NCBI GenBank assembly: GCA_016185065.1
Contig: JACPOL010000009.1
Coordinates: 45,136 to 109,135 of the forward strand
Direction of reading: 5' to 3'
Length of the DNA stretch: 64,000 nucleotides
Source of the DNA: Chlamydiales bacterium
GTDB lineage: Bacteria > Chlamydiota > Chlamydiia > Chlamydiales > Rhabdochlamydiaceae
A model generated the notes under the pieces. It had not been told where the DNA came from and made no database searches. It saw nothing but the letters and a program-made list of their open reading frames with translations. Both the position numbers and the translations under genes were made by a program. Of this stretch, positions 34,531 to 42,127 are shown piece after piece (position 1 is the stretch's first letter; each line of letters starts with the position of its first letter).

Positions 34531-35775
34531 TTAATTAATTTGGATGGTGGTCGCTGCGCTCTCGCTGTTTGAGCTGTTAAACGCAGTCACTGAGTAGCTA
34601 GTTGTCACACCCTTTTTTCTGTTATGGTCTTCATATTCAAATGTAGAGGCGCTCAATGTCGCGATCTTGACGCCATTGCGATAAACAAAATAACCTGCAA
34701 CCTGCGAAGCAGATGGGCTTGCCTCCCACTGTAGAAGATTGAACCGCTCGAATAACAAGCCAAAGTCATTTTTTTTCTGATGTCCTGAAAGATTGTTAGG
34801 AGGCAACAGAGAGGTGCCTTCTCTAAATGCAATTTCTTGAGGAAGCAAACCAACTGTGATTGATCCGACGACGGTGTTGGTGCTGGTATTGATTATGGTA
34901 ATTTTACTATCTGCCACATATGCAAATTGCCCATCGGGGGTAATCGCAACTCCTCCCGGAAAAGAGCCAACAGGAACTGTAGCAATGACCATATTACTGC
35001 TCGTATCGATCACAGATACGGACGTGTTGTTAAAATTTGTTACATAAGCAAATTGTCCATTGGGAGTAATTGCAACTCCTTGAGGATTAATGCCCACAGA
35101 AATTGTAGCAACGACCATGTTGGTGTTCGTATCCAACACATTTACGAGATTGATACCATAATTGGTCACATATGCAAAAAGCCCATTGGGAGTAACCGCA
35201 ATTCCGTAGGGGTTGCCACCGACAGAGGCTGTCGCTACTACTGTATTTGTTGACGTATTAATCACAGACACGGTGCCATCCACGCTGTTAACCACATATA
35301 CGAATAGTCCATTTGGGTTAGCTGCATCTTGAAATGGAGCGGTGCCCACTGGGATCGTTGCAACGATCGTATTAGTGCTCGTGTCAATTACAGAGACGCT
35401 TTCAAAAAAGGTAGCATTGTTAACTACGTACGCAAATTGTCCGTTGGGGATAATCGCAACTCCTATTGGGCCCTGGCCAACGGGAATTGTTGCAACGATT
35501 GTGTTGGTGTTCGTATTGATTACAGAGACGTCTTGGTCGCTATTATTGACCACATATGCAAATTGGCCATTGGGGGTAATCGCAACACCAACCGGATTTT
35601 GGCCAACGGGAATTGTTGCAATGACAGTGCTAGAACTCGTGTCGATCACAGAAACTGTGTCGTTATTGTTGGTCACATATGCAAAATCGGCAAAGACCTG
35701 ACTATTAAAAGCCGACAAAGTGAGGAGAAAAAGAGTGAAGGTGCCATTTCGAGTTAGGCTTGTTTTTTTTCGCAT
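34531..35775 (-). CDS. Exported YVTN beta-propeller protein with C-terminal FnIII-like domain (paralogue A)
   Basis: A 414-residue protein, head gene of the three-gene minus-strand operon. It has the same design as paralogue B: a signal peptide ending SQVFA, about seven YVTN blades (FAYVTNNNDTVSVIDTSSST), then the FnIII-like domain. Blades differ between the two copies by insertions and substitutions, while the last 95 residues differ at only a few positions. ATG 35775 gives a normal signal peptide; the in-frame start at 35823 adds 16 residues without reason. Such propellers act as surface or secreted binding modules; ligand unknown. Confidence 0.8.
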   Translation of the reverse strand: MRKKTSLTRNGTFTLFLLTLSAFNSQVFADFAYVTNNNDTVSVIDTSSSTVIATIPVGQNPVGVAITPNGQFAYVVNNSDQDVSVINTNTNTIVATIPVGQGPIGVAIIPNGQFAYVVNNATFFESVSVIDTSTNTIVATIPVGTAPFQDAANPNGLFVYVVNSVDGTVSVINTSTNTVVATASVGGNPYGIAVTPNGLFAYVTNYGINLVNVLDTNTNMVVATISVGINPQGVAITPNGQFAYVTNFNNTSVSVIDTSSNMVIATVPVGSFPGGVAITPDGQFAYVADSKITIINTSTNTVVGSITVGLLPQEIAFREGTSLLPPNNLSGHQKKNDFGLLFERFNLLQWEASPSASQVAGYFVYRNGVKIATLSASTFEYEDHNRKKGVTTSYSVTAFNSSNSESAATTIQIN

Positions 35776-35961
35776 GAGGAGGCTACCTGATAGGGCTTTT
35801 GGTAAATTTGAAGAATAGAACAAAATATTTGAAACTTACTAACTTAACAAGATTTCTTTTTAATGCTCTCGATGGAAGCCTAAATAGCAGATGAGAAGAG
35901 AATTTGCGTTATCTGAAGTTTTGCTGCATAATTTCATGCAACTTGAACGGGTGGTTTGCCA

Positions 35962-36483
35962 ATGAGAAGGATGATTAGTTTAGTAGCGCTGCTGTTTGCT
36001 CTGGTAGGGCCGGCCTGTGCCTCTTCTCCGGTGCAGGAGGAGGCTTACTGCGCCTTCTGTGATCCGAAGGTGCTGGACGCTCAGACCTTCTATGAAGATG
36101 AGCTAGTCCTTGCGCTTTACACGCATAAGCCGATCTTTCCGGGCCACTGCCTGATCATTCCCAAACGGCATGTGCCGCGCTTTGAGGGGCTTACCGACCA
36201 GGAGTGTCTGCATATCGCTCAGACCATCAGAAAGGTGAATCTCGCTGTTTCAAAGGTCTTTGGGACCTCTTCCTATCTGCTACTGCAAAAGAATGGAGAG
36301 GAGGTGGGACAGAGCGTTCCCCACGTGCACTTTCACTACATCCCGCGTATGAAGGGGGATGATTCTACGCTTAAGTTCTTCTGGCGCATGTATTTTGTAA
36401 ATATGCAAGGGCCCATCGACCCTCAGGAGATGAAAGAGACCGTCTCGAAGCTAAAAGAAGCGATAGATCTACTGGCTGAGTAG
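35962..36483 (+). CDS. Exported HIT-family protein
   Basis: A 173-residue protein. Residues 1-20 (MRRMISLVALLFALVGPACA) are a signal peptide. The mature part is a HIT hydrolase: CAFC at 30-33 (zinc pair), IIPKRHV, and the active-site HVHFH at 121-125. HIT enzymes act on nucleoside-phosphate bonds such as Ap4A or AMP-lysine and are normally cytosolic, so the leader is unusual. ATG 35962 is used; TTG 35956 is in frame. The 3' end overlaps the convergent gene by 15 bases. Confidence 0.8.
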   Translation: MRRMISLVALLFALVGPACASSPVQEEAYCAFCDPKVLDAQTFYEDELVLALYTHKPIFPGHCLIIPKRHVPRFEGLTDQECLHIAQTIRKVNLAVSKVFGTSSYLLLQKNGEEVGQSVPHVHFHYIPRMKGDDSTLKFFWRMYFVNMQGPIDPQEMKETVSKLKEAIDLLAE

Positions 36484-37575
36484 TCCTTCGCTGCCGGGGA
36501 CGCGGATCTGCATGCCCAGAGGTGCGAGCTGCGGGTTTAACATTGCAGCTGTTAGCGATGCTGAGAGGTAGTTGTTTCTGTAAGACATCAAGGAGAAAGG
36601 GTCGTGCTCCTTTGCGAGGAGTTTTATATCGGCCCGGAAGGGTAAGTCCTGGTGGTCTTCTTTGAGAAGATCGAGATGGTACCGGTGCCACTCATCCACT
36701 TCAGCTGGCGAGATAAACTGCATTATCTGCTTGCACAAATTATTGTGCAGCTCCCTGCAGCTATTTTCAAGCGTTCCCTCTTGATAGAAGCGAGCAGCGT
36801 GTTCTTCAGGAACTTCTTGAGGGTAGATGAAAGAGGTGCTCGGTCTGTCCCAAGTGAGATGGCCTCTCATGCGCTGGTACATCTGCCCAACAAGAGAGAG
36901 TGCTATTTTCTGGTAGCTTCGAACATCTGTGATCATACCGGTAGATGTATAACGCTTTTCCACGGGAAAGGTGGTGCCCTTGCTCCACTCATAATGCCAA
37001 TTGATGAAGCTTGGAAGATCTTGCAGAGTGAAGTAGCCTATTGCATAGGCGAGATAGATACATTTTTTCCAAGCCGCTTTTGAGGCCTCATCTGTGACGC
37101 TTCGACCTGCAAGAGGGCTTTCAAATGCAGTGAGAGCATTTCCATACAAGGTAAGTAGCTGGTGAATTTTTAGAGTTAAAGGATCGTCTCTCATGCCGCT
37201 ATTACCGATGGGAACATATGCGGGCTTCCCGACAATGGTGCATAGTGTTTCAGGGCCAGCAGCTTGGAGTTCAGCCTCTGCGAAGGCGATCGCCTCTTGT
37301 TCCAGTGCAGACAAGGGGAGTAGCGCGGGGTAGGGGGAGGCCTCTGAAAGAAGATTTGTAAACCAGGCGATGAGCCCTCTGATGCACTCCATGATGCAGT
37401 CGGGGAGGAGAGCCTCTAAACAGGAGCATGTCGCTTCAGCCTCGTTTGCGGTGGCAAGGCGAGTAGGAGCTGCTCCAACGCCTGCCGGCGCTCCCGCTGC
37501 GGATCCGCTACCACCTGCTAACTGTGCATGGTGTGGGACAGAGGAAACTGCAGGACCCTTAACTTCATGTGCCAT
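36469..37575 (-). CDS. Protein of unknown function
   Basis: A 368-residue protein I do not recognise. It starts with a Gly/Ala/Pro-rich low-complexity region (residues 15-45), then CSCLEALLPDCIMECIRGLI, an amphipathic or weakly hydrophobic stretch. The rest is mixed helical sequence with many Trp and Tyr (SFINWHYEWSKGTTF, YQRMRGHLTW) and no catalytic motif. ATG 37575 follows AAAGGA; TTG 37599 is in frame. It lies next to the phospholipase-D-like gene on the same strand, 53 bases downstream, and might be co-expressed. An effector or envelope role is possible but not shown. Confidence 0.5.
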   Translation of the reverse strand: MAHEVKGPAVSSVPHHAQLAGGSGSAAGAPAGVGAAPTRLATANEAEATCSCLEALLPDCIMECIRGLIAWFTNLLSEASPYPALLPLSALEQEAIAFAEAELQAAGPETLCTIVGKPAYVPIGNSGMRDDPLTLKIHQLLTLYGNALTAFESPLAGRSVTDEASKAAWKKCIYLAYAIGYFTLQDLPSFINWHYEWSKGTTFPVEKRYTSTGMITDVRSYQKIALSLVGQMYQRMRGHLTWDRPSTSFIYPQEVPEEHAARFYQEGTLENSCRELHNNLCKQIMQFISPAEVDEWHRYHLDLLKEDHQDLPFRADIKLLAKEHDPFSLMSYRNNYLSASLTAAMLNPQLAPLGMQIRVPGSEGLLSQ

Positions 37576-37628
37576 AAAAAATCCTTTATTAATCTCCAAA
37601 CATTATAACTGCTCGGAGATTAATAAAT

Positions 37629-39224
37629 CTATTGAGAGATGTGGGCCGAGGCCTGAAGCGTCAGCATTTTCAAAAATTCATTTAAGTAGTAGTAGAAAGT
37701 TGTTGAAGGGCCCACTCTTCTTGAGCGCAGCGCGTCTTCTTGAAGAACTCGAAGGGTCTGCTCAGCCACTTCCGCTGAATCAAAAACGACCATGTCTTCA
37801 TCTTCCGTCTCAGCGCAGAAGCTGATGTTGTAACTGCCCATTGTTGTGAGCTGCTCGTCGATGACCATGACCTTCTTGTGGTAGAGGGTCGACTCTTGCG
37901 TGTACTCGTAACACTTCACGTTGCCAAATCGCATCAGCCTTTCAAGCGCTGAACGGTTGGCAGGAGCCAAGAAGCGGGAGCTGAGAGGGGAGTGCGTAGC
38001 ACTTCCATTTGTAATGATCGTGATCTCTATTCCTCGCGCTGCTGCGCCTTCAAGTTCTCTAATCACTTCAGGCTGGTTGAGGCACATGTGAGCAATTGCA
38101 ATCGATTTCTTAGCGCTGCGAATCATCTGCTGATAAGCCATGCGGCAGCCGTGAGCATCTCCATGCTCGTAGGATCCTGTAATCACAGCTGTAGGCGAGG
38201 TGACGATCCTATCTCGGGCTTTATCTTGAAAAATCTCATCGTGCTGTTCGAGAGATGCCTGTTTCACGTTGGCTGGAATCCTCTCGTAGCCTCTTTGAGC
38301 GGCTAAATTTCCATATTGTCTTCTTTCGGGGGTAAGTGACTGCCACTTGGCGAGAAGCTGGTAGTACTCATGGCGCAGGGTCTCAGCCGCAGGGCCCGTG
38401 ACCAGTGCATCCATATCGCGCGCGCCTCTTCCGAGAACTCTCTCCGGAAGCGAAGCTCCTTGGCCTACATTATCTCCACCTTCTCTGGAGAGTACGTCCT
38501 GTATTCCCGTTCCGCCGGTGATGCATCTCACTCCATCCACAATCACCATTTTGGTGTGGTTTGAAATCGTTCTAAGCGATGGCAGTAGAAGGTACTGCTG
38601 CTTTGTTTCAAGCAGGAAGAAGTTGTTGGGGTATCTCGCTGCTAGGTCTCTAATTTTCTCGTAGTTAGAAGGTGTGAGAAGATCGTCGTTTGCGATGATC
38701 TTGACCTGTAGAGCCGGATTCTGCTCAAGCTTCTCTTGAATCTGGATGAGCATGCGGTCGAATATCGCCCCGCCGCAGTAGCTGCCCGAGATCTCAATCG
38801 AGTGCTGTGCGCTTGCAATTAGACGAGACTTCATCTCCATCGTTTCTGTAGAGCTCTCCGTGATGAATACCGAGTTATCTGCCCATGCGCCAAGTGGCGT
38901 AGTCCCATCCAAAAAGGGGATAGGAGCGTTCTGGTCTACATGGTAGATGCGGTAGAATGTATAGGCTAGAAGCGCGAGGCCAAGCGCGGCAGTCAGCCCA
39001 GCAGTGGTAAAAGCGACAGTTGTAGCAACGCCAGCAATTGGGACCGCATAAAAGGTGGCTGTGCCGGCAAGAGCGGCAGTAGCCAGGATTTTGAACAGGG
39101 CCTTTGCAGTGTGCCAAGCCTTTTCGACTCCTGGAAGATCAACCCAGTGGTGACCGATCTTGTGCTCTCCAATCCCGTGTTGAGGAGGAACAAATGTAAT
39201 TGTAGGTGCTGCAATAACTGCCAT
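37629..39224 (-). CDS. Membrane-anchored phospholipase D-family protein
   Basis: A 531-residue protein. Two hydrophobic helices lie at about 40-90. Two HKD motifs follow: HTKMVIVDG with His223, then YHKKVMVID with His449. A pair of HKD motifs forms one active site in cardiolipin synthases, phospholipases D and PLD-like nucleases. Each is followed by a Gly-containing turn (GGTG, GSYN). Chlamydiae are known for numerous PLD-like proteins. Because of the membrane helices, lipid substrates are likelier than DNA, but this is inference. Start is ATG 39224 without a strong ribosome site. Confidence 0.8.
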   Translation of the reverse strand: MAVIAAPTITFVPPQHGIGEHKIGHHWVDLPGVEKAWHTAKALFKILATAALAGTATFYAVPIAGVATTVAFTTAGLTAALGLALLAYTFYRIYHVDQNAPIPFLDGTTPLGAWADNSVFITESSTETMEMKSRLIASAQHSIEISGSYCGGAIFDRMLIQIQEKLEQNPALQVKIIANDDLLTPSNYEKIRDLAARYPNNFFLLETKQQYLLLPSLRTISNHTKMVIVDGVRCITGGTGIQDVLSREGGDNVGQGASLPERVLGRGARDMDALVTGPAAETLRHEYYQLLAKWQSLTPERRQYGNLAAQRGYERIPANVKQASLEQHDEIFQDKARDRIVTSPTAVITGSYEHGDAHGCRMAYQQMIRSAKKSIAIAHMCLNQPEVIRELEGAAARGIEITIITNGSATHSPLSSRFLAPANRSALERLMRFGNVKCYEYTQESTLYHKKVMVIDEQLTTMGSYNISFCAETEDEDMVVFDSAEVAEQTLRVLQEDALRSRRVGPSTTFYYYLNEFLKMLTLQASAHISQ

Positions 39225-39349
39225 ATTAAATAACCATTTATTTAGTTTGATAAAACAATAATTTTATCAAAATAAAACAATTATTCAAATAGTCGAAATA
39301 ATTTTAATTTAAATTATTAAATAATATTTTGATTCTTAGAAGTGCTGCA

Positions 39350-39490
39350 GCCCGCCGAAGAAAATGGACTTTAATGGACGAGGAACGGACAGGAAATGGA
39401 CACGGAGTGGACAGGCGGGCAAGAGAGAGGGAAAGAATTTCTCTCTTTGGCGTGTGGTCATTTTCGCCCATTTCTTCTTTCGAGTGCTTT
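39350..39490 (+). repeat. GGAC-rich palindromic repeat, copy 2
   Basis: The element begins CCCGCCGAAGAAAATGGAC, has five GGAC words, then GGCGGGCAAGAGAGAGGGAA and a right arm ending TTTCTTCTTTCGAGTGCT. It has the same orientation as copy 1. The right arm has decayed (TGGTCATTTTCGCCCATT), so pairing is weaker. It occupies the gap between the phospholipase-D-like gene and dsbB. The flank 39225-39349 is very AT-rich with no gene. Confidence 0.8.
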
Positions 39491-39503
39491 TCTGAGGGCT
39501 TGC

Positions 39504-40043
39504 TTAAGGGTTGTCGGGGCAGGGGGTGAATCCGCAGATCATACCGATGCTGACGATATCTGCGATGATGATTGCAAGAGTGAAGAGAAAGGCGAACCTC
39601 TCCATGAGTGTAAGTGCTTTAGAATGAAAGGGTTTCCATGATGGATTGTAGAGCAGCATCAGGCCGCCAATCGCGATGATAGAGCAGACGAAAGAGATGA
39701 GCGCCCAGGTGTAGAGGCCATACCCCAGTACAGGCGTTCCAAAGGTAGGAGACCCTGGACAGACGTGCAAGCTGATCTGCCTGAGCGAGACCCCCGCACC
39801 GAAGACGCAGTGGAAGAGGGAGATCGCATGGTGGGACATCTTGATGCCAAAGCGGAAGTTCAGCAGCTGGCCCACTGCAATTCCAATCATCGCCACTCGC
39901 TGCAAAAAGCAGAGAGGGCAGGGGGCCTGATTCGTAGTGTACTGATAGACGAATGCGGCAGTAATAATCCCGCAGTGGACGATCACCAGAAGAGAAGAGA
40001 TCAGGCGACTTAACGCCTGCGGCCTCATGAGCGCTGAGTTCAT
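39504..40043 (-). CDS. dsbB: Disulfide bond formation protein B
   Basis: DsbB re-oxidises the periplasmic thiol oxidase DsbA and passes electrons to quinone. The 179-residue protein has four membrane helices and the CPLC pair at 42-45 in APCPLCFLQR. The second loop has HVCPGSPTFGTPVLGYGLYT and the C-terminus CGFTPCPDNP, both as in the branch of DsbB found with a DUF5993 partner. The second periplasmic loop shows one Cys only, so electron transfer may differ from the E. coli model. The start overlaps the upstream 51-codon gene as ATGA. A chlamydial envelope rich in disulfides would need it. Confidence 0.88.
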   Translation of the reverse strand: MNSALMRPQALSRLISSLLVIVHCGIITAAFVYQYTTNQAPCPLCFLQRVAMIGIAVGQLLNFRFGIKMSHHAISLFHCVFGAGVSLRQISLHVCPGSPTFGTPVLGYGLYTWALISFVCSIIAIGGLMLLYNPSWKPFHSKALTLMERFAFLFTLAIIIADIVSIGMICGFTPCPDNP

Positions 40044-40195
40044 AGATTAATATTCAACGTTGATGTTGCGTGATACCAGAGGGTAAGAATCGCAAAGAGC
40101 AGCCCTGCTGTGATGCTAAAGATTGCAACTCCTCTTTTCTTTACAACGATGAAGGCCATCGCCAACAGATAGAGAGTGAAAACGCCAATCATCAT
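40040..40195 (-). CDS. Small membrane protein, DUF5993-like, coupled to dsbB
   Basis: A 51-residue protein: one helix in MMIGVFTLYLLAMAFIVV, a basic KKRG turn, a second helix, then WYHATSTLNINL. The end pattern (HHATDPLN-like) and length match the DUF5993 family, small proteins found next to DsbB-type genes. The stop overlaps the dsbB ATG as ATGA, so both are translated together. An alternative start is ATG 40192. Confidence 0.7.
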   Translation of the reverse strand: MMIGVFTLYLLAMAFIVVKKRGVAIFSITAGLLFAILTLWYHATSTLNINL

Positions 40196-40401
40196 AGTTA
40201 CACCTATAAAAACGCAGTGATAATGAATAAGAAAAAAGCATGCAATACATTTTTTTAGAAATTCAGAAATGTAAATATTGAATTTTTTATTAATTAATAA
40301 AAGTAAAAAACTAGATTTTTAAATTGAATAAAAGAGCTTTTTTGTTTTTCTCGAAAACATTTTTCTGTTACACTTTTTGCTTTAAAACAAGGGAGTTTCA
40401 A

Positions 40402-41445
40402 ATGAGCGTATCAAGTCTAGGAGCAGTTGTAGGTGGTCTCGGTTCTGGTGTGTGGATGCCGGTAGTGAAGCTAGCGGAGACTGATGAATTCAGAAAAGAG
40501 GGCCAGACAACTCCGTTCACCATTGGGTTCCAGTTTTTGCAGCAAGCAAAAGCTCTAGAGTTTGTTGAAGGTGCCATGAAGGTCGTGGGTCGGGAGCCGT
40601 TTTCTCAGCTCGCTCACGTTGTGATCTACCTCTCTCCTATTCTCCTTCTCGCGGCAAGAGATATCCTTCCCGAAGTGTGTGGCCTTGAAAGTGAAATAAT
40701 CAAAGAGATTGTCGATTTTGTAGAAAAGAACATTAGCACCCTCTGCCACGTGGCAGCGCTTGTCTCATCTCTTGTCCAGATCCTCTTTGGCAGCGCTCTG
40801 TTTGGAGTGGCAGCTCTCGCAGTTCTAGGGGTGGGGCTTCTCTATGAGCACAACCTCCTCCCAGAGTCTGTAAAAGAGATCGCCGGAGATGTTGCTGTTC
40901 CTCTCTTCCTTGTAACCACCCTCGTATCGGGCCTCTGGATAGACACTATCATTGGTGCTATTGCACTTGCAGCTCTTACCGCGGATTGTTGGACTCCTCT
41001 CGCTCAAGGGGCTTTCGCAGCAATTCAAGAGTGCTGCAGCGGCAGCGAAGGAAGAGAGCATCCAAGAGGTCGAGTGGATTTAGAGAGAGCTCGAGCGGCT
41101 TTAGGCGTCCATGATGACGACGGCGCTGCAGGCGTTGAAGGCGATGAAGGCGATGAAGGCGATGTTCAAGTTGAAGAAGGAGCTGAGGAGACTGGTCATT
41201 TTGACACATTGGAAGATTTAGCAGCTGCAAAAGCAGACTCTGGTGAGCTTCTTACGACTGTCAGACGTAGATCTGGAGTTGAAAAAGTAACCGGAGGAGA
41301 TGGTTCCCTTGATGGTGCCTTTGCCGCGATGGAGGATGCCGTAGATGATCTTCTTGTGACTCAGAGGCGTAAACCAGGTACGCGTACGCACTCCGGACGT
41401 GTTATGGGCGGCGCTGGTGAAGACTCGCGTTTAACGGGAACTTGA
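40402..41445 (+). CDS. Lineage-specific polytopic membrane protein, family A member 1
   Basis: A 347-residue protein of unknown function. Residues 1-200 are a hydrophobic domain shared with the next two genes: GSGVWMPVVKLAET, QAKALEFVEGAMKVVGREP, HVVIYLSPILLLAARD, STLCHVAALVSSLVQILFGS. It has about four to five membrane segments and no signal peptide. Residues 225-347 are acidic and soluble and include three copies of the nine-base repeat encoding EGD. ATG 40402 follows GGGAG; an in-frame upstream ATG at 40324 lacks a site. The bilobed hydrophobic part is reminiscent of chlamydial inclusion-membrane proteins, but the classic Inc pattern is not clear. Confidence 0.55.
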   Translation: MSVSSLGAVVGGLGSGVWMPVVKLAETDEFRKEGQTTPFTIGFQFLQQAKALEFVEGAMKVVGREPFSQLAHVVIYLSPILLLAARDILPEVCGLESEIIKEIVDFVEKNISTLCHVAALVSSLVQILFGSALFGVAALAVLGVGLLYEHNLLPESVKEIAGDVAVPLFLVTTLVSGLWIDTIIGAIALAALTADCWTPLAQGAFAAIQECCSGSEGREHPRGRVDLERARAALGVHDDDGAAGVEGDEGDEGDVQVEEGAEETGHFDTLEDLAAAKADSGELLTTVRRRSGVEKVTGGDGSLDGAFAAMEDAVDDLLVTQRRKPGTRTHSGRVMGGAGEDSRLTGT

Positions 41446-41467
41446 GAGTTAAAATAGGGGAAATTCA

Positions 41468-42112
41468 ATGAGTGCAGCAAGTTTAGGAGCAGCTCTAAGC
41501 GGTCTCGAATCGGGCGTAATAATGGCTACGTTGAGAGTAGCAGAGGTTGATGGATATAAGAAAAGTGGCTCGGGCTGGGATACTCTCTTCGTGCAGCTCA
41601 TTCAACAGGTGAAGGCAATAGAATTTACTGAAGGTGCTCTGCGCGTAGTAGGGCGGGGGCCACTTCCTCAATTAGTTCATGCCGTCATCTGCCTCACCCC
41701 TATTCTGCTTGTGCTGGCAAGGGATCAGCTTCCACAATTTGGAATCGAAAGTGAAGCGCTCACTGCAATTGCCAATTTTGTGGAGCAAAACATTAGTATT
41801 CTCTTCCATGTTGCAGCGCTTGTCTCCTCTGTTGTCCAGATCATTTTTGGAAACATGATTTTCGGAGCTGTAGCTTTTGCGACTCTATCAGTGGGAGTTC
41901 TATACGAATACGATCTCCTTCCCGAGTGTGTAAAAGAGGGCGTTGAATATGTCGCTCTTCCTCTCATGATCGGAACCGGTCTTGTATCGGGCTTATATAT
42001 AGACACTATGGTTGCCGCTCTTACGGTGATAGGTCTTATTGGTGAGCAGTGGAACAGCAGCGGTGCTGCTGCGAGCGGTGGCGGTAATGGCGAGATGAAG
42101 CATACAAGTTAA
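41468..42112 (+). CDS. Lineage-specific polytopic membrane protein, family A member 2
   Basis: A 214-residue protein consisting of the shared hydrophobic domain only: LGAALSGLESGVIMATLRV, QVKAIEFTEGALRVVGRGP, HAVICLTPILLVLARD, HVAALVSSVVQIIFGNMIFG. A short Ser/Gly-rich tail ends the chain. It starts 22 bases after member 1 with a GGGGAAATTCA leader that resembles those of its neighbours. It has clearly arisen by tandem duplication. Function unknown. Confidence 0.55.
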   Translation: MSAASLGAALSGLESGVIMATLRVAEVDGYKKSGSGWDTLFVQLIQQVKAIEFTEGALRVVGRGPLPQLVHAVICLTPILLVLARDQLPQFGIESEALTAIANFVEQNISILFHVAALVSSVVQIIFGNMIFGAVAFATLSVGVLYEYDLLPECVKEGVEYVALPLMIGTGLVSGLYIDTMVAALTVIGLIGEQWNSSGAAASGGGNGEMKHTS

Positions 42113-42127
42113 AATAAGAGAAATTCA

